Origin: Clostridiaceae bacterium
Lineage (GTDB): Bacteria > Bacillota > Clostridia > Lachnospirales > Lachnospiraceae
NCBI GenBank assembly: GCA_910574345.1
Contig: CAJSZV010000005.1
Coordinates: 62,001-126,000 of the forward strand
Direction: 5' to 3'
DNA length: 64,000 bases
In this document: positions 43,341 to 53,240 of the stretch, one piece after another
How the letters are laid out: the number at the start of each line of letters is the position of its first letter
How positions within the stretch are numbered: position 1 is the first letter of the stretch
Program-made: the position numbers and the translations under genes
The notes under the pieces: model-generated
Seen by the model: the letters and a program-made list of their open reading frames with translations, nothing else
What the model was told of the DNA's origin: nothing
The model's database searches: none

Positions 43341-46300
43341 ATGGAAAGACAGCTGGTGTTTCATGTGCTGGGCATAGATGAAACGAAAGATGAACAGGAG
43401 ATAAAGAATGCATACCGGTCACTTTTAAAGACTGCCAACCCGGAAGACGATCCGGAGGGGTTTAAGAGACTGCGGGAGGCTTATGAGGAGGCCCTTCGTC
43501 TGGCAAAGCAGCCTGAGGAGGAAGAAGAGAAGGAGAAGACGGAGATTGATCTGTGGGTGGACCAGGTAGATGAAGTTTACCGGAATGTGATAAACAGGTG
43601 TCAGGAGGAAGAATGGGAGCAGGTGTTCTCGGACCCTCTCTGCGAAGGACTGGACACATCTCTGCAGATTCGGGAGGCTCTTTTAGTCTACCTTATGGAT
43701 CATATTTATCTTCCGTTTAAGATATGGAAGCTGATTGACAGACAGTTTCAGATCGTGGAGGATCAGGAAAACCTGCTTCAACTGTTTCCCAAGGATTTTA
43801 TTGATTATATTATCTACTATATGGAGCATGATTCCTTTATTGACTATGAGCTGTTTCGCATAACAGACCATGAGAAGGCGGACGGAGACGGATATATCCG
43901 GGGTTATCTGGATATCAAGCGCCAGATAGACCAGGGACAGTCAGAAGGACTGCTGGAAAAACTGGATGATCTGGCAGCCTTCGGTGTATGGCATCCTTAT
44001 GTGGATACGGAGCGGGTCAGACTTTTGGCTGGGTACGGAGAATCCTGGAGGGCGGACAAAGACGGGAAAGAGGAAGAAAAACACCAGGCGCCTCAGGTTG
44101 CAAAGGCCCAGGAACTGGCTGACAGTCTTTTGACAGATTATGACAATGACCCCTACGTCCTTCTCTATTGCGGTGAAGCCAGGTGGGCAGCCGGGCGATA
44201 TGAAGATGCCTATGAGATCTGGCAGCGGATTCTTGAGAAGAATCCAAGCCATTACACGGCTAAATACGGCGCGGCACGCTATCTTATGGGCAGAAAGGAT
44301 TACCAGCAGGCCAAAGAACTGTTGATGGATCTTCTCAATGTTGACGGCCGCGACCCGGCAGTGCTGGAGGATATGAGGAAGACTAATGAGGCTCTGATCC
44401 TGGAGTATAAAGAGGCCATTGCCGATCCGGACAAAGACGAGAAGCAGAAGAATAAGGATACTGTAGAGCTTGGCTGGTGTCTGTTTCAGAATGAATACAT
44501 GGATGAGGCCCTGGAACTGATGAGGAGTTTTGCTCCTGTTGAGGAAGAAACCTATTCCTATGAGAATCTGTACGGCCGTCTTTTATATAAAGCCGAACAG
44601 TATGAAGAAGCTCTTCCCCATCTTAAGAAATGGCTGAAACTGATTCAGGAGACACCGGACGACAAAAGCGGTGAGAATGAGAAGCGCCGTTCCAGGGAAT
44701 TCAGGGCCTGCCACATTTTAAGCGGATGCTGTTATGAACTGGGGCAGCAAAAACAGGCCATTGAATATGTGGATATGGCCATTGAGAAGTCGGAGCAGTT
44801 CCAGGATAAGCAGGCCTGCATGCAGTATAAGGCATATCTGCTGTTCGAGGATGGGAACTACAAAGACTGTGTGGATGTATGTGATCAGATCCTTAAGGAG
44901 GACGAGGGATACTTTCCGGCGGTGCTGCAGCGTCAGGAGGCGGCCTATGAGCTGAAGAACGGGCAGCAGGTGGTGGACGATTATTACCGGGCCATCCGGA
45001 TCTACGCAGGCTATTATAAACCCTATATGCTGGCGGCTCAGGCATTTTTCTACAGCAATCAGTTTTCCGATGCCCTGGGCGTGCTGGACAGAGCCAGGGA
45101 GAATGAAGTGGTATTCAGTCCCAACATGCGGCTGTATGAGGTCAAGATCTTAAGGAACCTGGCGGAGAAGAGGGAGGACAGAGAGAAACCCTTTGCCATC
45201 GCAGGGGAACTTTTGGATATAGTGAAAGAAAAAGGATCTGACCCGGACATGGACATTGAGGATGTGTCGGAAGTGGAGTATGAGATCGCCCTGCTTCACT
45301 GGGATAACAACAACCTGTATGAGGCATTGGAGCATCTGGAAACGGCTGTGGGCCAGAATCCGGAGCGGATGCAGTACCGCATGATCAGGGGGCATGTCTA
45401 TCTGGATAAAAAGGAGTATAAGAGCGCTCTGAAAGAGTACTCTGAGGCGGCCCAGGTCTATGGCGAGGCCCCGGCCCTTCATTATAATACGGGTTTGTGC
45501 TATGAAGCCCTTGGAATGAAAGTCATGGCCATGGAAGCCTTTGACAGGGCGTTAAAATGCCAGGAAGGCTACCGGGATGCCAATGAAAAGCTGGCGGATT
45601 ATTATAAAGATAAGTACACAAGCACTTATAATATGGCTGATTTTGAGAAAGCCATGGGATACCTGGAGAGGCAGTTAAACTATCGGGAAAGCTGCTACTA
45701 TCTGGTGGAGAAGGGCAGGCTTTACATGAGCGCTTACCGCCTGGAGGAGGCAGTGGAGGCATTTAAAAAGGCCCTTGACTATGAGCCGGAAGACTGGGCA
45801 TCCTACAACAATATGGGATGCTGCTACAAGTACATGGGCGATTTTGAGAAAGCCATTGAGTGTCTTGCCAAAGCGGCGGAGTGCATGAAGGACAGCAAAA
45901 GCGTACTGCCTTACAGCAATATGGCCGACTGTTATGAGGCCCTGGGCGATTACAAAAAGGCCATCTGGTGTTATGAGAAAGATCTGGAGATGTTTCCGGA
46001 TCGGAAGGCGTTCCGCAAGGAGATCGGACTTTTATACCAGTATCTGGAGGATTATGATAATGCGCTGAAATATTTTAACATGGAGCCGGAGCTTGATGAT
46101 TACTATGATAATGTGGCCTGCGTCTATTTCCTTCAGGGAAAGGTAAAAGAGGCGGTAAAGACTTATGTAAAGGGAATCAACAAGGCTTCCAAGGAAAAAA
46201 AGGCGGACAGAATGAGCGACCTGGCCTATTTTTATAAAGAATTCCTGGATGATAACAGAAAGGCGGAAGGGTACTATAAGAAGGCCCTTGCTGTGGCCGG

Positions 46301-46727
46301 CACAGAGGACGATCTCCATGAGATCGAATGGAAACTGGCAGCCCTGTGTTTCAGACAGGGAAAAAAGGCCGATGCCAGGATTCATGCCAGGAAGGCATTG
46401 GAACATTTTGAGAAGGCGGAGAGGGGGACGGAAGCCGATTATCTCAACTACATGTCCTACCGTCCCGCAAGACTGATGCGGTTCGGGTGGATCTATATCT
46501 GCCTGGGAGAGACGGAGAAAGGCCTTGAGATGTTCAGACAGATGACGGAGTGCAGAAGATGCCGGCAGTGCCGTCATAAGGGGTGCTTTGAAAGTTATCA
46601 ATATCTGGGCATGTATTATGAAGCAGCAGGAGATCACAGGAAGGCTTATGAAAACTACAAAAAAGCCTTTGAATTAAATCAGCATGGAATTGCTGTAAGA
46701 ATTGCATGGAAGAGGATACAAAAATGA
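43341..46727 (+). CDS. J-like domain protein with long TPR array
   Basis: A 1128-residue cytosolic protein. The first 55 residues form a J domain ([24 protein letters not shown] ... [15 protein letters not shown]), but the HPD that stimulates Hsp70 is replaced by NPE ([11 protein letters not shown]). An acidic linker follows, then from about 290 to the end at least a dozen TPR-like helical hairpins (for example [29 protein letters not shown] and [26 protein letters not shown]). Near the C-terminus [12 protein letters not shown] is a Cys cluster that could bind zinc. Its stop overlaps the Hsp70 start (ATGA), so the two are translationally coupled and likely interact. GGAGG precedes the ATG. 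Confidence 0.9.
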   Translation: MERQLVFHVLGIDETKDEQEIKNAYRSLLKTANPEDDPEGFKRLREAYEEALRLAKQPEEEEEKEKTEIDLWVDQVDEVYRNVINRCQEEEWEQVFSDPLCEGLDTSLQIREALLVYLMDHIYLPFKIWKLIDRQFQIVEDQENLLQLFPKDFIDYIIYYMEHDSFIDYELFRITDHEKADGDGYIRGYLDIKRQIDQGQSEGLLEKLDDLAAFGVWHPYVDTERVRLLAGYGESWRADKDGKEEEKHQAPQVAKAQELADSLLTDYDNDPYVLLYCGEARWAAGRYEDAYEIWQRILEKNPSHYTAKYGAARYLMGRKDYQQAKELLMDLLNVDGRDPAVLEDMRKTNEALILEYKEAIADPDKDEKQKNKDTVELGWCLFQNEYMDEALELMRSFAPVEEETYSYENLYGRLLYKAEQYEEALPHLKKWLKLIQETPDDKSGENEKRRSREFRACHILSGCCYELGQQKQAIEYVDMAIEKSEQFQDKQACMQYKAYLLFEDGNYKDCVDVCDQILKEDEGYFPAVLQRQEAAYELKNGQQVVDDYYRAIRIYAGYYKPYMLAAQAFFYSNQFSDALGVLDRARENEVVFSPNMRLYEVKILRNLAEKREDREKPFAIAGELLDIVKEKGSDPDMDIEDVSEVEYEIALLHWDNNNLYEALEHLETAVGQNPERMQYRMIRGHVYLDKKEYKSALKEYSEAAQVYGEAPALHYNTGLCYEALGMKVMAMEAFDRALKCQEGYRDANEKLADYYKDKYTSTYNMADFEKAMGYLERQLNYRESCYYLVEKGRLYMSAYRLEEAVEAFKKALDYEPEDWASYNNMGCCYKYMGDFEKAIECLAKAAECMKDSKSVLPYSNMADCYEALGDYKKAIWCYEKDLEMFPDRKAFRKEIGLLYQYLEDYDNALKYFNMEPELDDYYDNVACVYFLQGKVKEAVKTYVKGINKASKEKKADRMSDLAYFYKEFLDDNRKAEGYYKKALAVAGTEDDLHEIEWKLAALCFRQGKKADARIHARKALEHFEKAERGTEADYLNYMSYRPARLMRFGWIYICLGETEKGLEMFRQMTECRRCRQCRHKGCFESYQYLGMYYEAAGDHRKAYENYKKAFELNQHGIAVRIAWKRIQK

Positions 46728-48412
46728 TAATTGGAATTGACTTGGGAACGACAAACAGCCTGGTGGCATATTACACCGGGGAGGGACCGAAAATCATACC
46801 CAACCGGCTTGGAAAGAACCTGACGCCTTCAGTGGTCAGCATTGACGAAGAGGGACAGGTGTATGTGGGTGAATCGGCGGCAGAAAGGATGCTTCTGTAT
46901 CCTGACAGCGCTGCCAGTGTATTTAAACGGGATATGGGGAGCAAGAAGCAGTTTAAACTGCTTGATAAAACATTTCTGGCGGAAGAGCTTTCCTCTCTGG
47001 TACTGCGTGTTCTGAAAGAGGACGCAGAGGATTACCTTGGAGAAGAGGTGGAGGAGGCGGTCATCAGCGTCCCCGCCTATTTTGACGATGCCAGAAGAAG
47101 GGCAACGAAGAGGGCGGGGGAGCTGGCCGGCCTGAAGGTAGAGAGAATCATCAGCGAGCCCACGGCAGCTGCCATTGCCTACGGGCTGTACCAGAGCCAG
47201 AATCAGGCAAGATTTCTGGTATTTGACCTGGGCGGGGGAACCTTCGACGTGTCGATTCTGGAACTGTATGACACGATCCTGGAAGTCCGCGCTGTGGCAG
47301 GAGACAACTTCTTAGGCGGAGAAGATTTTACGGCTGTGCTGGAAAATATGTTCTTTGACAAATACTATAAACTGGACCGTTTGTCATTGGATGAAAAAAC
47401 TCTGCGCCATATCCATAAGCAGGCGGACCTTTGCAAACTGGGATTCAGCGATAAGCGGGTTTCCAGGATGAGCTGCAAAATCGGAGAGGAGTTATATGAG
47501 CTGGAGGTGGAACTGCCTAAGTATGAGGAGGCCTGCACAGAGCTTTTGGACCGGATCCGCCGGCCTGTGAAGCGAAGTCTGGCGGATGCCCACATTCGCC
47601 TGTCGGATATCGACAAGGTAGTGCTGGTGGGAGGCGCTACCAAGAGTCCGGTAATCCGCCGTTTTGTCAGTAAGTTATTCAAGATGATTCCTGACACCAA
47701 CATTAACCCTGATGAGGCGGTGGCTTTGGGCGCTGCCATCCAGGGGGCCATGAAGGAGAGGAAGGACTCCATCAAGGAGGTGATCCTTACAGATGTGTGT
47801 CCCTTTACTCTGGGAACCGAGGTGGTTCGGGAGTGGGAAAACCATCAGTATGAGAATGGTGTGTTCTGCCCCATTATTGACAGAAACACCGTGATCCCTG
47901 CCAGCCGGACGGAACGGCTCTACACGGTCCGGGACAATCAGAACAAGATAAGGGTCAATGTTCTTCAGGGAGAAAGCCGTTTTGCAGCCAACAACCTGTC
48001 CCTGGGTGAGCTGCTAATTGATATTCCGGCTTCCAAAGCAGGGGACGAAGCGGTAGATGTAACCTACACTTATGATATCAACTCGATTTTGGAAGTAGAG
48101 GTTAAGGTTATATCCACAGGTGAAGTACAGAAGAAGGTCTTTCTGGGAAGAGATGTGGATATGACGGAGGAGGAGATTGAGGAAAGACTGAAAACTCTGT
48201 CTTATTTAAAGATCCATCCCAGAGACAGGGAGGAGAACAAGTACCTGCTTCTTCGGGGGGAACGGGTCTATGAGGAGAGCTTAGGGGATGACCGGCTCTT
48301 TGTGGAGCGTGCCATCAGAAAGTTTGAGAAGGCTCTGAATACTTACGATCAGGGGATCATTGAGGAGGCAAAAGAGGAGTTTAAGAAGTTCCTGGAGATG
48401 ATGGAGGAATAG
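46724..48412 (+). CDS. Hsp70-family protein with shortened C-terminus
   Basis: A 562-residue Hsp70 relative. The ATPase domain is intact: [15 protein letters not shown] (phosphate 1), [12 protein letters not shown] (phosphate 2), [11 protein letters not shown] (connect) and [14 protein letters not shown] (adenosine). The substrate-binding beta domain follows (about 380-490), but the helical lid is short and ends FLEMMEE without the EEVD-like or Gly-rich tail of DnaK. It is thus a paralogue, not the housekeeping DnaK. AGAGGA (46710-46715) precedes the ATG at 46724, inside the 3' end of the J/TPR gene. A 91-residue acidic protein follows after 3 bp. Confidence 0.93.
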   Translation: MIIGIDLGTTNSLVAYYTGEGPKIIPNRLGKNLTPSVVSIDEEGQVYVGESAAERMLLYPDSAASVFKRDMGSKKQFKLLDKTFLAEELSSLVLRVLKEDAEDYLGEEVEEAVISVPAYFDDARRRATKRAGELAGLKVERIISEPTAAAIAYGLYQSQNQARFLVFDLGGGTFDVSILELYDTILEVRAVAGDNFLGGEDFTAVLENMFFDKYYKLDRLSLDEKTLRHIHKQADLCKLGFSDKRVSRMSCKIGEELYELEVELPKYEEACTELLDRIRRPVKRSLADAHIRLSDIDKVVLVGGATKSPVIRRFVSKLFKMIPDTNINPDEAVALGAAIQGAMKERKDSIKEVILTDVCPFTLGTEVVREWENHQYENGVFCPIIDRNTVIPASRTERLYTVRDNQNKIRVNVLQGESRFAANNLSLGELLIDIPASKAGDEAVDVTYTYDINSILEVEVKVISTGEVQKKVFLGRDVDMTEEEIEERLKTLSYLKIHPRDREENKYLLLRGERVYEESLGDDRLFVERAIRKFEKALNTYDQGIIEEAKEEFKKFLEMMEE

Positions 48413-48415
48413 TCT

Positions 48416-48691
48416 ATGTTAAATGAAGAACTTTATGAGGAACTGGAACATGAGTTTATGAAGTGCCGGGTGGACGAAGACGTGGATGATGTGCTTATGG
48501 AACTGGCGGAGGCTATTCAGGACCTGGGAATCATAGGACGGGAAGTATCGGTGAAAGAACAGGCGGGCCATGGGAAACTGGAGGCCTATGGAATATGCGA
48601 AGAGGGAGAAGATGGGGAAGAGCCCTCGGTGTATATGAAGACCCTTCTGATCAACGGAAAAGAGTTTGAGATCGAAGATTATCTGCTGTGA
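48416..48691 (+). CDS. small acidic protein of the Hsp70 operon
   Basis: A 91-residue, very acidic protein (MLNEELYEELEHEFMKCRVDEDV ...), with two short beta-like stretches at the end (VYMKTLLINGKEFEIEDYLL). I do not recognise a family. It begins 3 bp after the Hsp70 stop, so it is the third gene of the operon, a possible cofactor, nucleotide-exchange or substrate-adaptor protein. Its last 41 bp overlap the 3' end of dinB on the other strand. Confidence 0.7.
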   Translation: MLNEELYEELEHEFMKCRVDEDVDDVLMELAEAIQDLGIIGREVSVKEQAGHGKLEAYGICEEGEDGEEPSVYMKTLLINGKEFEIEDYLL

Positions 48692-49889
48692 CGGCTAGGC
48701 TGGCCCGCTTAACGCTGTCGATGCCGTACTTACTTCGTATGGCGTCGATGGCTTTTTCCATGTTTTCTAATTTCTGCTTTCTTGCAGTGTCAAACAGGCT
48801 TAACTGGGCAAATTCCTCATCGGATATTTTGGTAGTGCGCAGGCCTATAAGGCGCACCGGAGTCAGATCCCAGAATTCCGTCAGCAGTTTGCAGGCATTC
48901 TCATAAAGTACGGTGGAAGAGTCGGTAGGTGCATCCAGCATGGCCTGGTGGGAATGACTGTGAAAATTCCAGTCCTTTAATTCCACACAGATGCAGCCAC
49001 ACATGACATGATCGCGGCGGAGTCTGGTGCCTACTGTCTCGCACAGGGAGAGAAGCACCTGAAAAGCCGTGTCATAATCATCCACGTCATGGGACAAGGT
49101 GGTGCTGTTGCCGTAGCCCTTGTTGATGGGTTCCTTCTCAGCCACGGGCTCATTATCTATACCGTTGGCATAAAGATGAATCTGATCCGCATATTTTACT
49201 CCCAGGTGAGATCTCAGCACTTTGAGGTCGCAGTGAGCCAGGTCATAGATTGTGCGGATCCCCAAAGACTGCATCTTCTTCTCCGCGGAACCTCCTACAA
49301 AGAACAGATCGCGAACCGGAAGTGGCCATAGTTTTTTCGGAATCTCATGTTCCCAAAGAGTGTGGCACATATCCGGTTTTTGAAAATCCGATGCCATCTT
49401 TGCCAGAAGCTTGTTGGGCGCGATTCCCACATTCACCGTGAATCCCAACTCCTTTTTCACCCGTTCACGAATTTGAGCAGCCACTTTCTCCGGGGGCCCA
49501 AAGAGATGAATGGTCTCCGTCATATCCAGAAACGCTTCGTCAATGCTGAACTGCTCCATATCCGGCGTGTATTCCTCCAAAAGGTGTATGAGGCGGTCCG
49601 AAAAATCATGGTACACCGAGAAACGGGAGGGGACACAGATAAGCCCGGGACATTTTTTTAATGCCTGGGCCACAGGTTCTCCGGTGGTGATGCCGTAAGT
49701 TTTGGCAGGCGTGGATTTGGCCAGAACGACTCCGTGCCGTGTCTTTTGGTCCCCTCCCACGATGGAGGGGATCGTGCGCAGATCCAGGGTATGGGGATCT
49801 TTCTTAAGCCGGTATACGGATTCCCAGCTTAAGAAAGCGGAGTTGACGTCAATATGGAAAATGATTCTTTTTGGGGATTGAGAAGTCAT
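48651..49889 (-). CDS. dinB: DNA polymerase IV (Y family)
   Basis: A 412-residue translesion polymerase. The catalytic motifs are IIFHIDVNSAFLSWE (first Asp; NSA replaces the common DxDcFfa form), YTPDMEQFSIDEAFLDMT (second carboxylates) and GIAPNKLLAKMASDFQKPD. A helix-hairpin-helix region (LPVRDLFFVGGSAEKKMQSLGI) and the little-finger domain follow; QLSLFD near the end (AQLSLFDTA) matches the beta-clamp-binding peptide. AAAGGAGG before the ATG at 49889 fixes the start. A LexA-type promoter lies about 310 bp upstream (50193-50221). Confidence 0.95.
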   Translation of the reverse strand: MTSQSPKRIIFHIDVNSAFLSWESVYRLKKDPHTLDLRTIPSIVGGDQKTRHGVVLAKSTPAKTYGITTGEPVAQALKKCPGLICVPSRFSVYHDFSDRLIHLLEEYTPDMEQFSIDEAFLDMTETIHLFGPPEKVAAQIRERVKKELGFTVNVGIAPNKLLAKMASDFQKPDMCHTLWEHEIPKKLWPLPVRDLFFVGGSAEKKMQSLGIRTIYDLAHCDLKVLRSHLGVKYADQIHLYANGIDNEPVAEKEPINKGYGNSTTLSHDVDDYDTAFQVLLSLCETVGTRLRRDHVMCGCICVELKDWNFHSHSHQAMLDAPTDSSTVLYENACKLLTEFWDLTPVRLIGLRTTKISDEEFAQLSLFDTARKQKLENMEKAIDAIRSKYGIDSVKRASLAVTADNLRSQTLFR

Positions 49890-49942
49890 GGCGGTCCTCC
49901 TTTTGAAGGGATAATCCAATGTACAGCTTTATCTGATCCCTT

Positions 49943-50059
49943 TCAGCTTAGCATAAGGGAAATCCCTTTCAGTACCCTGGTTTCATTTGGACTTAATAAT
50001 ACAGATGGAACATCATTTGCAGCATCAGATTCTTTTACAGCACCAATCTGATAATTCAT
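49943..50059 (-). CDS. possible 38-residue protein in the dinB leader
   Basis: The ORF starts MNYQIGAVKESDAAND and ends KGISLMLS. Composition is protein-like, but there is no ribosome site and no recognised family. It lies on the SOS transcript between the LexA promoter and dinB. Two copies of ATCCCTTTCAG flank its 3' end (49937-49947 and 49962-49972). It may be a remnant or chance. Confidence 0.25.
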   Translation of the reverse strand: MNYQIGAVKESDAANDVPSVLLSPNETRVLKGISLMLS

Positions 50060-50092
50060 GGCATGGCTGGAGGCAGAAAAAGCATTGTTTTG

Positions 50093-50164
50093 TCAATGGC
50101 AATGCCTCGTCTGCCATACATTCGCCTGTTCTTTGGCAGAGAGGAGTGCAGATATGTATGTCAT
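50093..50164 (-). CDS. possible 23-residue leader peptide upstream of dinB
   Basis: ATG at 50164 is preceded by GGAAGGGGG with good spacing. The peptide reads MTYISALLSAKEQANVWQTR and ends in HCH. It is the first ORF after the LexA-type promoter. It could be a small SOS peptide, a leader peptide, or the broken start of a lost gene. With the ORF at 49943-50059, the promoter at 50193-50221 and the promoter of the next gene, it accounts for the 403-bp gap 49890-50292. Confidence 0.35.
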   Translation of the reverse strand: MTYISALLSAKEQANVWQTRHCH

Positions 50165-50192
50165 AAGGTTCCCCCTTCCGAAATATACAGTC

Positions 50193-50221
50193 AGTATATC
50201 AGAATATGTGTTCGCATGCAA
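50193..50221 (-). promoter_or_regulatory. SOS (LexA-type) promoter for the dinB transcript
   Basis: Minus strand TTGCAT (50216-50221), a 17-bp spacer and TATACT (50193-50198). The spacer contains CGAAC-ACAT-ATTCT, one mismatch from the Gram-positive LexA core GAAC-N4-GTTC. A repressor site exactly between -35 and -10 is the expected layout. Confidence 0.68.
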
Positions 50222-50230
50222 CAGTCTGTT

Positions 50231-50260
50231 TTGCCAGAATAATTTATTTCCCGCTGTAAT
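50231..50260 (+). promoter_or_regulatory. candidate promoter of the D,D-carboxypeptidase gene
   Basis: TTGCCA (50231-50236), an 18-bp spacer and TGTAAT (50255-50260). Confidence 0.5.
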
Positions 50261-50292
50261 AGGATAGATAATAATACCAGGAGTTCTTCCAA

Positions 50293-51600
50293 ATGACCAA
50301 TCAACATTACATCTGTAAATATATCCCGGCAGTGCTATGTGCCGCGGCAGTCTGTTTTCTTGGATATCCCATAATCGGCAGTCATCGCTTTTTTCCGGAA
50401 TCCCCGTCCCTTCGGGAAGTTTCCCGTCCGTCTGCTTTGGCACCGGCCAAAGAGGACGATTCCCCGCAATTAAAACTCAACTCTCAGTCAGCGGTTCTCA
50501 TAGACGGGGAGACAGGCCGTGTGCTTTTCGGAAAAGGAGAGGAGATCGTCCGTCCCATGGCAAGCACTACCAAGATCATGACTTGTATTCTGGCCCTTGA
50601 AAACGGAGATCCCGACGACGAGGTGGAAGTGTCTTCCTACGCGGCAGGGCAGCCCAAAGTCCACTTGGGAGCGCCGTCCGGGCGGAAATTCCTCATGAAA
50701 GATCTTCTGTATTCCCTGATGCTGGAATCTCATAATGACACCGCGGTTATGCTGGCCGAATATGTGGCAGGAGATGTGAAGAATTTTGCGTCTATGATGA
50801 ATGAGAAAGCCAGGGAAATCGGCTGTGAGAATACCTGGTTTATCACTCCCAACGGCTTAGACGCCAGGGAGACCGATGAGAAAGGAGAGGAAAAGTTCCA
50901 CAGCACCACAGCAAAAGATTTAGCCGGCATTATGCGTTACTGTACCTGGAAATCCCCTAAAAGCCGGGAGTTTCTCACAATCACGGAGACTCAGAATCAT
51001 TCTTTCACAGACCTTGACAAAAAAGGCAGTTATTCCTGCGTTAACCACAATGCCCTTCTTACCATGATGGACGGAGTTCTCTCAGGCAAAACCGGGTTTA
51101 CAGGCGGAGCCGGATATTCCTATGTGGCTTCCCTGGAAGACAACGGAAGAAAATATGTGATTGCTCTTTTAGGATGCGGCTGGCCTCCTCACAAGACTTA
51201 CAAGTGGAGCGACGCACGGCTGCTGTTTCGCTATGGGCTGGAAGAATATCACAGGGAACATCTTCCGGCTTCTCCTCAGATGAATCCCGTTCCTGTCCAA
51301 AACGGAATTCCCGGAGATAACAGCATAGGCCATGAGGCTGCAGTCAGGGTCGCTGCGGCAGGGAGGACCGATGGAGAATCAAGCCAGGTTTTGATGAAAG
51401 AAGGGGAACAGGTGGAGATAAGGGTGGAACTTCCTTCTGCACTGACGGCCCCGGTGCAAAAAGGTGAAACAGTTGGACGGATCCGATATTTGCTGGGAGG
51501 AATGGAGATTTATCAGGAGCCGGTTTGCGCGGTGCAGACCATAGAGGCCATAAACTATCCATGGTGTTTCAGACAGATATTATCTTTTTATCTGCAGTAG
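50293..51600 (+). CDS. D-alanyl-D-alanine carboxypeptidase (DacF/PBP5-like)
   Basis: A 435-residue exported penicillin-binding protein. An N-terminal hydrophobic segment (YIPAVLCAAAVCFLGYPIIG) serves as signal peptide. The peptidase S11 motifs are MASTTKIMT (SxxK, catalytic Ser), SHNDTAVMLAEY (SxN) and SGKTGFTGGAG (KTG). A beta-rich C-terminal domain follows, but the final amphipathic anchor is not obvious (ends INYPWCFRQILSFYLQ). It trims stem peptides in cell-wall or cortex peptidoglycan. CAGGAG lies 8 bp before the ATG. Confidence 0.92.
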   Translation: MTNQHYICKYIPAVLCAAAVCFLGYPIIGSHRFFPESPSLREVSRPSALAPAKEDDSPQLKLNSQSAVLIDGETGRVLFGKGEEIVRPMASTTKIMTCILALENGDPDDEVEVSSYAAGQPKVHLGAPSGRKFLMKDLLYSLMLESHNDTAVMLAEYVAGDVKNFASMMNEKAREIGCENTWFITPNGLDARETDEKGEEKFHSTTAKDLAGIMRYCTWKSPKSREFLTITETQNHSFTDLDKKGSYSCVNHNALLTMMDGVLSGKTGFTGGAGYSYVASLEDNGRKYVIALLGCGWPPHKTYKWSDARLLFRYGLEEYHREHLPASPQMNPVPVQNGIPGDNSIGHEAAVRVAAAGRTDGESSQVLMKEGEQVEIRVELPSALTAPVQKGETVGRIRYLLGGMEIYQEPVCAVQTIEAINYPWCFRQILSFYLQ

Positions 51601-51649
51601 AAAGGCAGGATTTTTAACTCTTTGTTTACAAAAACCTCCAAAAATACCC

Positions 51650-51678
51650 TTGTCAATCCCGGTTTTTTGTAATACAAT
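51650..51678 (+). promoter_or_regulatory. promoter of the decarboxylase operon
   Basis: TTGTCA (51650-51655), a 17-bp spacer and TACAAT (51673-51678), with an overlapping TATAAT just downstream (51678-51683). The leader is about 85 nt. Confidence 0.65.
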
Positions 51679-51767
51679 ATAATCGGCAGAAATTTGGATT
51701 TACCAGACGGTTTTTGTTAAATTCCTAACAATAACCGCCAAAATATTATTTTATGGAGGACAGCAAA

Positions 51768-53222
51768 ATGAGTAATTCAGCTCAGACATCAGCAAGCAGC
51801 CGTATCCATATGCTGCTTGATGAAAACAGTTTTGTTGAAGTCGGCGCTTATGTGACTGCAAGAAGCACAGACTTTAACATGACAAACAAGGAAACACCTG
51901 CTGATGGTGTTGTGACCGGATATGGTACCATTGAAGGCTGCCTTGTGTATGTGTACAGCCAGGATGCGGGTGTTTTAGGCGGTTCCATGGGTGAGATGCA
52001 TGCAAAGAAAATCTCAAATATCTATGCGATGGCCATGAAGATGGGCGCTCCGGTAATCGGGCTGGTTGACTGTGCAGGCTTAAGACTTCAGGAGGCTACA
52101 GACGCGCTCCATGGATTCGGAGAATTGTACTATAATCAAACCATGGCTTCTGGTGTAATCCCACAGATTTCAGCTGTATTCGGCACCTGCGGCGGAGGCA
52201 TGGCCGTGTCTTCTGCAATAGCGGATTTTACGTTCATGGAAAAGAAGAATGCCAAATTATTCGTAAACGCGCCTAATGCCATTGACAACAATTACGCAGG
52301 AAAGTGCGATACGTCGTCCGCCTCCTATCAGAGCGAGATGGCGGGCACGGTTGACTTTACCGGCGGCGAGGAAGAGATTCTTTCTCGGATTCGTACCCTG
52401 ATAAGTATTCTTCCTGCCAATAATGAGGATGATATGTCCTACGACGAGTGTGACGATGATCTGAACAGAGTGTGTGAAGGCCTGGCTAACTGTGCAGAAG
52501 ACACAGGCATCGCCCTGGCAACCATCTCTGATGACAATTTCTTTATGGAGATGAAGAAGGATTATGCTCCTTCTATGGTAACCGCCTTTATCCGGCTTAA
52601 CGGAACCACTGTGGGCTGTGTGGCGAACCGCTGTGCAGTGTACGGTGATGACGGGGAGAAGACTGCGGAGTATGCTCCGGTTCTCAACGCGAAAGGCTGC
52701 AGGAAAGCCGCAGAGTTTGTGAATTTCTGTGACGCATTTAATATCCCTCTTCTGACTCTGGTGAATGTGACCGGCTACAAGGCGGATCAGTGCAATGAAA
52801 AGACTATGGCAAAGTCAGCGGCAAAGCTCACCTACGCATTTGCCAACGCAAGCGTTCCCAAGGTGACAGTGATTGTGGGACAGGCATACGGTACTGCTTA
52901 CCTGACTATGGCAAGCAAATCCATCGGTGCGGATATGGTCTACGCATGGCCAACTGCGACTGTCGGCATGATGGATGCCACAGCAGCGGCAAAGATTATG
53001 TATGCAGATGAGATCAGGGAATCTGATAATGCCGTGGCCCTGATCAACGAGAAGGCGGCCCAGTACAGGCAGCTGCAGTCCAGCGCCGTAGCGGCGGCAA
53101 AGAGGGGATATGTGGATGATATCATTGAGGCCTGTGATACCAGAAAACGTGTGATTGCAGCATTTGAGATGTTATTCACAAAGAGAGAGGATCGTCCATC
53201 AAAGAAGCATGGTGCGGTTTAA
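51768..53222 (+). CDS. acyl-CoA carboxyltransferase subunit (MmdA/12S-like)
   Basis: A 484-residue crotonase-fold carboxyltransferase with N- and C-terminal halves. GVLGGSMGEMHAKKISNIYAMAMKMGAPVIGLVDCAGLRLQEA and FGTCGGGMAVSSAIADFTFM in the first half, and TLVNVTGYKADQCNE and VIVGQAYGTAYLTMASKSIGADMVYAWPTATVGMM in the second, match PccB/MmdA. It would take CO2 from an acyl-CoA such as methylmalonyl-CoA and pass it to the biotin carrier encoded at 54027. GGAGG (51755-51759) fixes the ATG 51768. It differs from the larger glutaconyl-CoA decarboxylase alpha subunit; the exact acyl-CoA cannot be told. Confidence 0.88.
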   Translation: MSNSAQTSASSRIHMLLDENSFVEVGAYVTARSTDFNMTNKETPADGVVTGYGTIEGCLVYVYSQDAGVLGGSMGEMHAKKISNIYAMAMKMGAPVIGLVDCAGLRLQEATDALHGFGELYYNQTMASGVIPQISAVFGTCGGGMAVSSAIADFTFMEKKNAKLFVNAPNAIDNNYAGKCDTSSASYQSEMAGTVDFTGGEEEILSRIRTLISILPANNEDDMSYDECDDDLNRVCEGLANCAEDTGIALATISDDNFFMEMKKDYAPSMVTAFIRLNGTTVGCVANRCAVYGDDGEKTAEYAPVLNAKGCRKAAEFVNFCDAFNIPLLTLVNVTGYKADQCNEKTMAKSAAKLTYAFANASVPKVTVIVGQAYGTAYLTMASKSIGADMVYAWPTATVGMMDATAAAKIMYADEIRESDNAVALINEKAAQYRQLQSSAVAAAKRGYVDDIIEACDTRKRVIAAFEMLFTKREDRPSKKHGAV

Positions 53223-53240
53223 TGAAGAGGTGACAGGCAT

